Shown piece after piece: positions 18,513-28,800 of a DNA stretch of 64,000 nucleotides. Numbering within the stretch: the first letter of the stretch is position 1; each line of letters opens with the position of its first letter. The DNA comes from Planctomycetaceae bacterium (GTDB taxonomy: Bacteria; Planctomycetota; Planctomycetia; Pirellulales; Pirellulaceae): the NCBI GenBank assembly GCA_016794985.1, contig JAEUIQ010000008.1, forward strand, positions 1 to 64,000. Reading direction: 5' to 3'. Position numbers and translations under genes: made by a program. Under the pieces are notes generated by a model, which saw only the letters and a program-made list of their open reading frames with translations, was not told the DNA's origin and searched no databases.

Positions 18513-20846
18513 CTACCTTACTTCAAATACAACGGTGGAAGGATGAGCATCGACGATCCATTCATTCATCGAGCGAATCATCTCCGGCGTCGCTTGCACG
18601 AATTTCATAAAGTAGATCGGTTCGGCCCGACTGCGCAACCGAGCGCTCAGTCGATAGGTTCCAGGTTGCTGCAACAAATGTCCTGGGACTCGATACTTTG
18701 CGTTTCGTTTTCCGAGCGCTGGAATCGAGTGAGCCTCCATCCGGATGAACGGAGGGTGATTGATCACCGAGACTGGTTGAGTGCCGGGCCGCAAGTATGG
18801 CAATTGGTCGATGTCAACATTGATGGGGAGGTACATTTCGCGATCCGTCCCTTTGACGTTGGTCGTGAGAAACTTGGTTTGCAAGTTGAACAATTGCAAA
18901 TCGGCCGGGACGCGTCGATTCAGTACATCCGCCGAGTGCATGTCGGCCAGGTCACCTTGTGTATCCAAGTAACCTGACTCCCACAAGCGTTGTCCATCGG
19001 GGCCGATCAAGACGACATTGAACCAAAGTTGAGGTTGGGCACCCAAGGATCCGCTGGGCATGTTGTGCCCCTTGCTGATGTTCTGAATGCAATAGTGAAA
19101 GTTCAAGTCTTCACATGTGGCGACGGTGCCCTCGAAATAGGGGCCATCCACGCGCGAGCCATTCTCCAAAACTTGACGACGGACTTCGCGTTTGTATTCG
19201 AGCTTTTTCAAGTTGCGATCGACAATCTCACGGGCATCATAGCGATCGTCAGCATTAGCCCAGGTGGGCGGGAAATAATAGGTCAACCCTTGGGCCTCGA
19301 GGTTGCGTTCGAATTCTTCAGTCCCCCAACCCGCGCGCCAATCGAACTCCAACCATTGATTGACCGTCCAGCGATCTTGGGCTACATCATGTGGGAAAAT
19401 TCCAGGGTGAGCGATCGAATAGCCGGGACCATAGAACATGTGGTTCGAATGTTTTCGTAATGGATCGACCACCCGGCCCTCGACCACCGCGGCTGGTCCC
19501 AGCGAATATCCTTCGTTTACGCCAGGTACGATTCCCATGTGACAATCTTGACAGGTTGTGCCTTCGCGATGAGCGGGCGATCCGCGGTACTGGTCCCACA
19601 CGACTTCTAGTTTTATTCCGGGCTGAACAGCGACTTGATGACAAGCGACGCAAAAGGTTGACTCGGAGATTTCCTTAAACTTGAACGCTCGACGATGCAT
19701 CAATTGCCCGTTGCGAGGGTCGGCCGGGTCGCTCTTGACTTTGAAATGATCCGCATACTTATGGACCGCCGTGACTCCCTCGCCTGAACCGGCTCCGGTT
19801 ACAGGATCGACAATCGTTCCAGGTTCGATTCGCCGTTCGCCGTTGGTCTTGACCGTGATCTCTTCGATATGATGACAGGCGACGCACGTCACGCCTTCAC
19901 GGAACACCCGCGGTCCATCCCAGATGGGTTGGTCGCGGCGATGCCCAACGGTGGTGGCCACTGGTGCATGGCAGCGCATGCAAAAATAACCAATGGTTCC
20001 ATTGGCTAATTTGTTGATCGTATCCTCGAAACGATGAAACATCGGCGAGATTGCAGCGTAGGCATGGGAACTACTGGCCCATTCATCAAAAATCTGTTGA
20101 TGACAAACGGCGCACTCCGTGGCGGAAGGGAAGAGTGTCTTGGCAAAGAGTTCACCGTGCGGGTCGATGTCGTCACATTCTTGCCAATCGGTGCCCCGAT
20201 CACGTCGTATATGACCCGGAGCGCGTTGCATGGCAGCGCGATCGGCCGAAGCTTGCGCGTGCGGATTGTACAACTGGCGGATCAATTCTTGATCCGCTGC
20301 GGAAGTCGGCGAAGGCGCCGGAGTGACCTCACCTTGTTTGGTTCCTGAAAGACGTGGCGTTCCAAGACCATTCGAAGTGTAGCCGACCGCGATGGCCTGA
20401 TAAGCTGCGGCTTGCGACTTTTGTCGTTCCCGCATGGCTTCTAAGCCATCTCCCAAATAGGCGGCAGGTTGAACGCTGTAATCCAAGCGCCCATCGCTTT
20501 GTACCAACGCATACAACGCATCACGCCATTTTTGGTCCTGGCTCGCTTGGTCTTCCGAGACTTGGCGGGGTTCGCTTGTTGGCGCGGGCGCCTCGTACAA
20601 GTATCCGGGCAAATCGGACGTACAGACAGCCGGGATATCCAGCGGCTGCCCATCACGATCCATTAAGACGCTAGGTAAAAGTGGCTGAAAGGCTGGGCGT
20701 GGTTGACCTGTATTTGGTTGCGAATTCCGAAGCAAATCTCGCTCCGCAGTCGGGAGTTGTTGCCCCATGACCTTCGGCAAACACGCGAACGAGACGCAAC
20801 ACAGGCTTATTACTACGATTCGTCCAATTGGCGCTCGCTGATCCAT
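18513..20846 (-). CDS. Secreted pentaheme cytochrome c
   Basis: The 777-residue protein has a signal peptide (hydrophobic IVVISLCCVSFACL) and five CxxCH heme-attachment motifs at about residues 245, 289, 321, 399 and 432. The context, including CAVCHQQIFDEW and HHIEE, resembles the cytochrome c554 family of multiheme proteins. The first 240 residues and the last 340 have no heme motif; the C-terminal part has a beta-sandwich look. It should act outside the cytoplasmic membrane in electron transfer. The ATG at 20846 is preceded by GAGGG. The outer-membrane-like gene follows after 14 bp, which raises the possibility of a porin-cytochrome pair. Confidence 0.85.
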   Translation of the reverse strand: MDQRAPIGRIVVISLCCVSFACLPKVMGQQLPTAERDLLRNSQPNTGQPRPAFQPLLPSVLMDRDGQPLDIPAVCTSDLPGYLYEAPAPTSEPRQVSEDQASQDQKWRDALYALVQSDGRLDYSVQPAAYLGDGLEAMRERQKSQAAAYQAIAVGYTSNGLGTPRLSGTKQGEVTPAPSPTSAADQELIRQLYNPHAQASADRAAMQRAPGHIRRDRGTDWQECDDIDPHGELFAKTLFPSATECAVCHQQIFDEWASSSHAYAAISPMFHRFEDTINKLANGTIGYFCMRCHAPVATTVGHRRDQPIWDGPRVFREGVTCVACHHIEEITVKTNGERRIEPGTIVDPVTGAGSGEGVTAVHKYADHFKVKSDPADPRNGQLMHRRAFKFKEISESTFCVACHQVAVQPGIKLEVVWDQYRGSPAHREGTTCQDCHMGIVPGVNEGYSLGPAAVVEGRVVDPLRKHSNHMFYGPGYSIAHPGIFPHDVAQDRWTVNQWLEFDWRAGWGTEEFERNLEAQGLTYYFPPTWANADDRYDAREIVDRNLKKLEYKREVRRQVLENGSRVDGPYFEGTVATCEDLNFHYCIQNISKGHNMPSGSLGAQPQLWFNVVLIGPDGQRLWESGYLDTQGDLADMHSADVLNRRVPADLQLFNLQTKFLTTNVKGTDREMYLPINVDIDQLPYLRPGTQPVSVINHPPFIRMEAHSIPALGKRNAKYRVPGHLLQQPGTYRLSARLRSRAEPIYFMKFVQATPEMIRSMNEWIVDAHPSTVVFEVR

Positions 20847-21108
20847 GATCGACCCTCAAAGTAAACGCAGATTACCTAGTCCTGCTGATCGTTATCATCG
20901 AACCATTTGTCCGTTGTTCTTCGTCGATTCGCGATTTTTTGTTAAAGATAACCGTCTTTGGATCAACGGGCGTTGCTAGCAGCCGAGCGAAGCGGAAACA
21001 GGAAGCTGTGATTCGACTTGAGTCAAATTGGGCAAACGCTCTATACTCCCCACGTCGCTTTGGCTTCGGATCGGCTACTGCGAAGGTTCTCAAAAGGATT
21101 TGGTGGCC

Positions 21109-22536
21109 ATGATCAATCGAAACAGGCGATCGTTGTGCGTTTTTGGCGTCGGTTCTTTGTTGATAAGTTGGGTGTTGACCGCCGCTGTGTTCGGTCAAGA
21201 AGCGGCGACGACGGTGCCTGCCAACTCGAATGATCCGACCATGCCGCAAGTGGCCCGGTTGTTGGCCCCGCCGACGAACTTGCCGAATGAGGCTGGGCAA
21301 GTATGGCGGACTTACGATTTGTCCCCGTATACTCGGCGGATTACGACGGTCAAGAATCCGGAACAGGCGGTGGTGGATTGGATCTTGCGTGATACCGGAA
21401 CCGATTTGTGGTTTCGCCAACCATTGGGTTTGATGTGCGTCACTCCGGACGCTTTGCACGTTTACCATACACTGGAAGTTCAACGAATTGTGGCGGGCAT
21501 GGTTGATCGGTTGGTCGAATCGAAAGGTCAGAAAGTAACTTTAGGAATTCGACTGGTCACGGTCGGCCGCGCAGATTGGCGGGCTGCGGCGTTCCCGTAT
21601 CTTCAACCGTTTGAGGTTCAAACCGCCGGAGTCGAGGGTTGGCTGTTGAGCAAAGAGAACGCGGCAGTCTTGGCGAACCAGTTAGCCATCCGAAACGATT
21701 TTCGTCCGCTGGAGGTTGGGGATCTGATTTTGCCGGAGGGCCAAAGTCATTCGTTCAAACGATTGGCGCCTCAATCCTACATCCGATCACTACAATTCCG
21801 GGCACTGAATCCGGCGTTGCCTGCCGCAGGTGGAATGTACGAACCATTGACCAGTCGCTTTGAAGAAGGCTACACGGTTGATGTCAGCCCGTTAGGAATG
21901 TTGGACCAACGATGGATGGAGGTCGTGCTCAAGTGTCAAATCGATCAGTTGGAAAAGCTGCAAACAGTTACGATCCCCGTTCCAACCGTGAGCGGGCAAA
22001 TGCAAAACATGGCGACCTCGGTCCCGCAAGTGGTCTCGTGGCGTCTCCATGAGCGATTCCGTTGGCCGAAGGATCAAGTCTTGTTGCTGTCGTGCGGAGT
22101 GATTGCGACGCCATTGGGCGCACAAGCCGGTTCAACAGGGTTATTGAATTTGGGACCATTGGTTGGCCAGCAGCGAGGTCGCGCCGATGCGTTGTTGTTT
22201 GTAGAGTTCAAGGGCGTGCAAAATGCAGCCCCGAACAGTGGACAAGCCGGGGTGTTCCAAGCTGCTCCAAGTACCCCGACCGTTGGGCCAATCGGCGGCA
22301 ATCCTGGCTTGCTTCAGCCGGGACAATTTCAAGTGAATCCGAATCCATTTCAAAATCCAGGTGGCGTATCGAACTCGAACTCGGGCGCCTCACTGGGCGG
22401 GCCTAGTCCCATCCAGCCCATGGGGTCATCTCCGGTCCGCGATGGTTTCCGACCCTCGGTGGCCGGCGGCGTTCCGACCAGCGGAACGCAGGATCGTTTG
22501 GCGACTCCGAGTGGCCTTTACCCGATCCGACGTTGA
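21109..22536 (+). CDS. Secreted protein of unknown function, Asn/Gly/Pro-rich C-terminus
   Basis: The 475-residue protein has a clear signal peptide (MINRNRRS then a hydrophobic run, ending near VFGQEA). A mixed alpha/beta body extends to about residue 350. The last 110 residues are rich in Pro, Gly, Asn and Ser and are probably disordered. The strand-rich segment around PQVVSWRLHERFRWPKDQVLLLSCGV loosely recalls secretin-type sequences of planctomycetes, but I cannot assign it. The ATG at 21109 follows AAAAGGA and gives a clean signal peptide; the open frame extends back to 21028 without support. Its stop overlaps the transporter start (TGATG), so the two are translationally coupled. Confidence 0.75.
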   Translation: MINRNRRSLCVFGVGSLLISWVLTAAVFGQEAATTVPANSNDPTMPQVARLLAPPTNLPNEAGQVWRTYDLSPYTRRITTVKNPEQAVVDWILRDTGTDLWFRQPLGLMCVTPDALHVYHTLEVQRIVAGMVDRLVESKGQKVTLGIRLVTVGRADWRAAAFPYLQPFEVQTAGVEGWLLSKENAAVLANQLAIRNDFRPLEVGDLILPEGQSHSFKRLAPQSYIRSLQFRALNPALPAAGGMYEPLTSRFEEGYTVDVSPLGMLDQRWMEVVLKCQIDQLEKLQTVTIPVPTVSGQMQNMATSVPQVVSWRLHERFRWPKDQVLLLSCGVIATPLGAQAGSTGLLNLGPLVGQQRGRADALLFVEFKGVQNAAPNSGQAGVFQAAPSTPTVGPIGGNPGLLQPGQFQVNPNPFQNPGGVSNSNSGASLGGPSPIQPMGSSPVRDGFRPSVAGGVPTSGTQDRLATPSGLYPIRR

Positions 22537-24092
22537 TGACCGAAATTCTGTTTCGATTTGTTGGGGGCATTGGTGTCTTTCTATTAGGCATGAGTTTGCT
22601 GACAGATGGCCTCAAGGATTTTGCCGGGCCGTGGCTGCGAATTCAGTTGTTGCGGTTTACCGGAACTCCATTCAAAGCGTTTGTGTCGGGCCTGCTCAGT
22701 ACGTTAATCGTGCAATCTTCCAGCGCCACGACGGTCGCTGTGATTGGATTTGTCAGTGCGGGTTTGTTGACTTTTCCCCAATCGCTGGGAGTCGTTTTCG
22801 GAGCGAGTCTGGGTACAACCGGCACTGGATGGATCGTCGCAATCGTCGGGCTCAAGTTTCAACTCGGGTTGTACGTCTTGCCATTGTTAGCAATTGGCGT
22901 GTTTCTCCGCTTGCTGGGCAAAGGCCGAAAGGTCCATCTTGGTAACGCACTGGTCGGCTTTGCATTGATTTTTGTTGGTTTGGAATTCATGCAAATGGCG
23001 ATGCAGAATTTGACCACGTTGATTGACTTTGCTGTTTTCGCACGAGCCGGAATCTGGGCCAATGTCTTGGCGGTAATCGTCGGATTTGTTTTGACGCTCT
23101 TGATGCAATCCTCCAGTGCGACCGTGGCCACAACTTTGACCGCGGTTCATTCCGGCGCAATCTCGTTTGACCATGCCGCTGGGATCATCATCGGAGCGGC
23201 GATCGGTACGACCATTACCGGGGTGTTGGCCGCGCTTCGGGCCAATGTGTCGGCCCGACGTACCGCTTTAGCTCATGTGACATTCAACGCCTGCACTGGG
23301 TTCCTGGCCTTGCTGTTATTGCCATTGCTTCTGGGATTGGTCCGCGCCTTTCAAGGCTGGACCGATTGGGAAGAACCCGCGATTGGTTTGGCAGCCTTTC
23401 ATACACTGTTTATTGCGATGGGTGTGATGATTTTTTTGCCGAACATCAATCGATTTGCCAGTTGGATCGAGCGAGTCGCACCGGACCATGGTCCCGTGTG
23501 GACTCGACATTTGGACGAGGCCGTTCGGCGCGTTCCGTCAGTTGCCTTGGTTGCCACTGAGCGGGCACTAAGGGAAACTGCCAGACGCGTTTGTGAAAAC
23601 TTGGAACGGGGGTTGGAAATCCAGCAATGGGAATCCGACACGAGCGGCTTCGAGTCAACGATCCGAGAAATCCAAGAGTATTTGGAACATTTGCCTGTGG
23701 CAGCAGACGACGCTGCCATGATTCGTGAACGCCAGGAACAGCTCCATGCGTTGGACCATCTGCTCCGCCTGAATTCTCGATTGAACCCACCCTTTACATT
23801 GCAGCAAGTCTTTCAAGATCCGCTGTTGTTGGGAGCGGTCGCACAGTGTCGCCGTGTACTATCTCTGTGTCGACAAGGGCTGAGCGAACCGCTGAGTTCT
23901 GATTTAACTGAAGAACTGGACCGCGGTGCGGAGACGTTGCGTCGTTTTCGCGAACAGCGACGACTGGAGTCGATCAACGAATCCGCCATGGGCCACCGCA
24001 GTCCGTCTAGCACGCTGCAACTGCTGGACGCGTTGCGTTGGCTAGATCGTGCGGCGGCTCATGCGGCCAAGATTAGCACTTACTTGAAGTGA
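22536..24092 (+). CDS. Na/Pi cotransporter family protein (NptA/YjbB-like)
   Basis: The 518-residue membrane protein has two related halves, each with the family signature QSSSAT: one at IVQSSSATTVAV and one at LMQSSSATVATT. Each is followed by a glycine-rich loop (GASLGTTGTG and GAAIGTTITG). About eight hydrophobic segments lie in the first 310 residues. The last 200 residues are soluble and helical, resembling the PhoU-like domain found in this family. Such proteins move phosphate with sodium, often as exporters. The ATG overlaps the previous stop by one base. It converges on the cytochrome c'-like gene, with 5 bp between stops. Confidence 0.88.
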   Translation: MTEILFRFVGGIGVFLLGMSLLTDGLKDFAGPWLRIQLLRFTGTPFKAFVSGLLSTLIVQSSSATTVAVIGFVSAGLLTFPQSLGVVFGASLGTTGTGWIVAIVGLKFQLGLYVLPLLAIGVFLRLLGKGRKVHLGNALVGFALIFVGLEFMQMAMQNLTTLIDFAVFARAGIWANVLAVIVGFVLTLLMQSSSATVATTLTAVHSGAISFDHAAGIIIGAAIGTTITGVLAALRANVSARRTALAHVTFNACTGFLALLLLPLLLGLVRAFQGWTDWEEPAIGLAAFHTLFIAMGVMIFLPNINRFASWIERVAPDHGPVWTRHLDEAVRRVPSVALVATERALRETARRVCENLERGLEIQQWESDTSGFESTIREIQEYLEHLPVAADDAAMIRERQEQLHALDHLLRLNSRLNPPFTLQQVFQDPLLLGAVAQCRRVLSLCRQGLSEPLSSDLTEELDRGAETLRRFREQRRLESINESAMGHRSPSSTLQLLDALRWLDRAAAHAAKISTYLK

Positions 24093-24097
24093 ACCTG

Positions 24098-24586
24098 TTA
24101 CTTCGCAATCCCCAGATGTTCTCGCATGTGTTGGTGGCATTCGGTGCAGCTGATGTTCATGCGGACCAAATCCAACGTTGCGGCTTCGAGATTTTTCTCC
24201 AACGCATGACGCTCCAAGTCACGGGCCTGTTCTTGGAAGTTCTTGCTGAGGCGTTGGTACTTGGCGGTAGGTTCGGCAATGTGCCATGAGGTCGCGCGGC
24301 TAATCATGGCTAGGGTCACCGCGTTTTCGGCGACCTGTTCGAAGTTGTCCATCGTCAGGCCATTGAGAATTTGGCTCATGTGTTTCAGTTTGTCGCGCAT
24401 GAGAGCTTGATTGCTGGTTAAGCCCGGTTGGGGTTTCTCCTGATCTTGATCTTGAATTGAGGCCACCGTTGCGTGAAAGGTCGCGGTCGAAGTTGTCTCG
24501 GCCTTTGGAGTGTTAGTGGTACTCGTCGACAGGGCCGCCAAACCACAAGATGCCAACGCCACGACCAGGCTCAGTAAATACTTCAT
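24098..24586 (-). CDS. Cytochrome c'-like small heme protein
   Basis: The 162-residue secreted protein starts with a signal peptide (KYLLSLVVALASCGLAAL). After a Thr/Ser-rich linker there is a helical domain with a single heme-attachment motif CTECHQHMREHLG at the C-terminus, as in four-helix cytochromes c'. The latter bind gases or transfer electrons in the periplasm. The ATG at 24586 has AAAGGAA upstream and gives the signal peptide; the frame extends upstream without support. The gene lies 96 bp after the pseudouridine synthase gene on the same strand, but the functions are unrelated. Confidence 0.8.
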   Translation of the reverse strand: MKYLLSLVVALASCGLAALSTSTTNTPKAETTSTATFHATVASIQDQDQEKPQPGLTSNQALMRDKLKHMSQILNGLTMDNFEQVAENAVTLAMISRATSWHIAEPTAKYQRLSKNFQEQARDLERHALEKNLEAATLDLVRMNISCTECHQHMREHLGIAK

Positions 24587-24682
24587 GTGAATCGTTCCTT
24601 TCAAGCCGTTGCGCGGCTCGTGTGCAGGTAATGGATCGCGATGCAACCCCGTGATCGCGATATTCGACCCCAACGACTTGCA

Positions 24683-25537
24683 TTATACCACAGAAGTTGA
24701 GTCCAATAACGGCCGCAATTTTGTCGCATGCGCTGCGGCAAACTCCCGCCATGCAGTTGGAACTGGTGCGGTTACAACGACTGGATGGTGTCGCTTTGGG
24801 TGCCAAAAATCGATCATCCGAGCATGCAGCGCGATCGCACGGCGGCGATGGTCCGCAAACGCTTCGCCAAAATCAATTCTTGAACCATATTCGGCATCGC
24901 CCAATATCGGCAGCCCGCGATGGGAAGCCTGCAAGCGAATCTGATGGGTTCGACCTGTTTTGAGGCAAATCTCGATCAGTGAACAGCGGGCGTCGACGGC
25001 CAATGTTTTGAAATCAAGTTCCGCCCACTGCGCATTCGGATCGTCCGGAGTGGTGATCTCCGACAAGGCTCGATCAGGCAGTTTGCGCATCCAATCGGTC
25101 CAACTTCCGCAAGCTTCCTGAAGGCAGCCTTCGATCAAGGCCCAATAAATTTTCTTGATGGTTCGCTTTTCGAATTGGGCAGCCAACTTGCGAGTTACAG
25201 CTTTGGATTGGCCCATGAGAAGTGCGCCCGAGGTGGCGCGATCCAAGCGGTGTGGCACCCCCACGTAATCGACTGCGTCATCTCGCTCGCCCGTGTCGTT
25301 GGTTTGATGCGGATCGGAGCCGCGCGACGCGCAAGCGCGAAAGAAACGGCGGGTCTGAGCTTCGACGCTGGGAACACCCGCTGGGGCTTGAGTCAACAGT
25401 CCGGCGGGTTTGTTGACGACCAAACATTCGTGATCAAAGTACAGCACGGAGGGTCGCAGCGTCTCTTGGGGATCGTCCGGCCACTCCCAGTTCGATAAAT
25501 GCAGCGAATTTTGCGAAGATCCAGTTGTGTCGGTCAT
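24683..25537 (-). CDS. RluA-family pseudouridine synthase
   Basis: The 284-residue protein has the RluA signature HRLDRATSG, containing the catalytic aspartate, at about residues 97-105. It also has the downstream KIYWALIEG and TGRTHQIRLQASHRGLPILGD motifs of the family. These enzymes isomerise uridine to pseudouridine in rRNA or tRNA. No S4 RNA-binding domain is present, and the N-terminal 30 residues are unique. The exact target (23S rRNA or tRNA) cannot be told. It starts at an ATG (25537) about 310 bp upstream of the divergent secretin gene. Confidence 0.9.
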   Translation of the reverse strand: MTDTTGSSQNSLHLSNWEWPDDPQETLRPSVLYFDHECLVVNKPAGLLTQAPAGVPSVEAQTRRFFRACASRGSDPHQTNDTGERDDAVDYVGVPHRLDRATSGALLMGQSKAVTRKLAAQFEKRTIKKIYWALIEGCLQEACGSWTDWMRKLPDRALSEITTPDDPNAQWAELDFKTLAVDARCSLIEICLKTGRTHQIRLQASHRGLPILGDAEYGSRIDFGEAFADHRRRAIALHARMIDFWHPKRHHPVVVTAPVPTAWREFAAAHATKLRPLLDSTSVV

Positions 25538-25847
25538 GGTTTATGGGCGTTCTACCGCGAGTTTAACGCTAGCAACGGTTAGGGAAACTGAGGGAAATCT
25601 CCGGGCAAAACATGCTATCAAATCTTGACATAGACCCCGCATTTTTAGTAAAGACACCCCGCCTGGCTTCGTGGACTCATTGGACGTGAGTTCAGTGTAG
25701 GTCGTTTCTCTCGTGAGGAGAAGCGGGCTGCACATTCGAATCCCAGCAGGCAACTCGTTTCGGCACTTGGGTGGAACTTAGGTCGTAACGGACATTACGA
25801 ATTCTGTTTCTAGGATTTCGTGCATCTCAAACTAAAGGAGAGACACG
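25538..25847. other. Divergent promoter region before the secretin gene
   Basis: This 310-bp region separates the leftward pseudouridine synthase gene from the rightward secretin gene. No coding frame looks real. A TTGACA box at 25625-25630 is a candidate -35 element for the secretin gene, but the -10 partner is poor (TAAAGA with an 18-bp gap). A strong AAAGGAGA ribosome site lies at the right end, 25834-25841. Confidence 0.45.
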
Positions 25848-28800
25848 TTGAAAGCCTCGGCTAAACAATGGACGGTGGTCTTGGCTCTGAGCACGACGCT
25901 CGGAGTAGTGACTACCCTGGCTGGTACCTCGGCGTACGGCCAAAACAACTTGCCAAGCGTGCAAGCTTCCACCCAGACCTCTGCACCAGCAGAAACCTCC
26001 GGCCGCACGGCGGCTGCTCGGTTGTTGACGGGAGCTCCGGCTGCCGCAACCTCTGAAGCTCAACAAAAACTGGCGATGGCTCGTCGAGCGCTCGCCAACG
26101 GGAACGTGCCTGAAGCGCGTCAGCATTTGGCAGCCATCGGCAACCTTCCGGTTGACGCTGGTGGTCGCGACAGTGCAGCGGCCGTCGAAGCCCTGTGCCA
26201 ACGTCACGAGAAGTTGGCGGGGATGGCCAAGTCGGGAAATCCCGAAGACTACAATCGTCAAGCCAGCGAGTTCTTGCTCGAACAAGCCGACCAATTGTTG
26301 GCTTATGGCGATTGGCAGACCGCTGAACAATTGGCAACTTCTGCCAAGAGCTTCGGCAGCTATGCAGGAGCCAAGTTGACCGCCGACGCGGTAATGAATC
26401 GCGTGGCTGGGATGCGTCAGCTTACTCCGGAAATGATTCAACAACGCACGGTCGAAGCCAAGCGATTGATGAACGACTTCAAAGTTGCGATGGACCAAAA
26501 TCGCAGTGCGGAAGCAAAAGCCGCTCTGACTGCTCTGCAAGGTCTGAACTTGCCTGACTCCGCGTTTGCGGGGATGTCGGAGCGTCCATGGCAAATGGAA
26601 CTGCAATGGCAAAGCCATGTTCAAGCAGCTCCAGTTCGTTTGGCCCAAGGGACCGAAGCAGCGGGCAACGAAGTTCGAACTGCAGATTTCCAACCGGAAT
26701 CGGACACCAGCCGAGTGATGTTGGCCTCGAACACGCAACCAACCAGCTCGGACGACGCCATCGAACTATATCTTCGTGGTGTGCAAGCCTTGAACGCTGG
26801 AAACCGTCAGGTTGCTCAAGAGATGTTTGACAAGGCTTGGGCCAAGAAAGAGACTTTGGACCCGGTGAGCTTGGCGGCTTTGGAACAACGCCGCACCTTC
26901 TTGAAGAACACGATTCAAGCAACGACTGCTTCGGCAATTACCAAGCCACAAGATGGTGCCACACCGGTCGACGTGGATGCGCAACAGCAAGTCGTCCTGC
27001 AAAAGATTCGCCAGCATGTCTCTCGACAACGATCTGAGGCGGATCAATTGAGGGAACAAAACCAGCCACGCCAAGCGATGTCGGTATTGCAATCGCTGCG
27101 AGCTGATGTGGAAAAGAGCGATCTGGACACCGCTTCCAAGACTCAGTACTTGGCCATGCTGGATCGCGAAATTGGTTCGCTTTCTCAGTTCATTGACCAA
27201 CATATTGTAGAAATTGAAGCCGCAGAAACCAATGTGGCCCGTTTGAATGAAGTTGGTCAAGAACGTGAAACGAAGTACGCCAACGAAATCAAAGTTCAAA
27301 GCCTCGTCGAGCAATTCAATCAATTGCAACGCGAACAACGATTCGCCGAAGCGAGCGTAGTGGCTCGGCAAGCTTTGGATTTAGATCCCAGCAATCCCGC
27401 CGTCATTCTGATGGTCGAAAAGGGCCGGAATGCCGAGCGATTGCACGAACAGAAGATGATCAAAGATGGCAAGGAACAAACCGTCTACGGTGGTTTGACA
27501 CTTGTTGAGGAAAGCGCGATCTACGACCCGAATCAGCCCTTCGAATACGGTGATCCTCGTCGATGGGAAGAAATGAGTCGGAGCCGTGGTCAATGGTTGG
27601 AAGAACAGAACATTGGTGATCCATCCGAATATCGAATTCGTCAAGTTCTGTCCAACCTGAAAGTGACTCAATCGTTCCAAGGCACGCCGCTGGTGCAAGC
27701 GATCGAGCTACTTGGTCAGGGCGCTGGCGTGAACATCGCGTTTGATTCGCGCGGGATGGCGGCTGAAGGAGTTGATCCAGAAGCACCCGTGAATCTGAAC
27801 ATTGCTCATCCGATTTCACTGCAAAGTGCGTTGGATTTGATCCTCAGTAACTACAATTTGACGTATGTCATCGAGAGCGAAGTGATCAAGATCACCGGCA
27901 AGTCTCAAGCGGCTCCGAAGTTGAACCGCGTGCAGTACTACGTCGGCGACTTGGTGACGCCGATTCCAAATTTCCAAGGTGTCAACCCGATCACTGTCAT
28001 GTCCGCGGGTGGTGTGGTTGCGACGGCTGGGATGGGATTGAGCGGTCAAAACGGCACCGTCGGTCAGTTCAACGGTCCTGTTGCTGCGAACAGCAACCCG
28101 CAAGGCTCGGCGAACATTAGTCCCGTGGCACTAGCTCAACAGTTGCAGCCCAACAATTACGGCAACTACAACTCGTCTGCGGCACCAATGGTTGATCCAT
28201 TGACGGGCCAAGGCGGTGGTGTGATGGCCGACTTCACACAGTTGATCGAATTGATCCAATCGACAATCGATCCCGAAAGTTGGGAAGAAAACGGTGGTAC
28301 GGGCACGATCACGGAATTCAGGAATACGAACAGCTTGGTCATTCGAGCGACTCAAGACGTCCATGCCCAAATCCAAGATCTGTTGAAGCGACTCCGTGAG
28401 TTGCAAGACGTCCAGATTGTGATCGAAACGAAGTTCATTTCGTTGTCAGATTCGTTCTTTGAACGTATCGGTATCGACTTCGACTTCAAACTTAATGATT
28501 ACTCGGGTCTGCCACTTGGGCAGTTGGACGACGAACGCAGTCGGTCGTCGGTCGTGGGACGATTGGATAACGCCAACTTGACGTTCCCAACGGACTTCGA
28601 TGTCCCATTCAATCAAAACTCGTTCGGCGAGTCGTTGCCTCAGTTCGGTGGCTTCGGCGGTGGTGCCTCAGCAGCCAGCTTCGGTTTTGCGATCTTGAGT
28701 GACATCGAGGTGTTCTTCTTGATCCAAGCAGCAAAGGGTGATCAACGCTCGAACGTCATGACAGCGCCGAAAGTGACATTGTTCAATGGTCAATTCGGAT

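Noticed and set aside
20872..21483. 203-codon leftward frame
   Set aside because: Overlaps the start and signal peptide of the secreted protein on the other strand and shows no family resemblance.
25827..26738. 303-codon leftward frame over the secretin gene
   Set aside because: It lies opposite the strongly supported secretin frame and has no recognisable motif.
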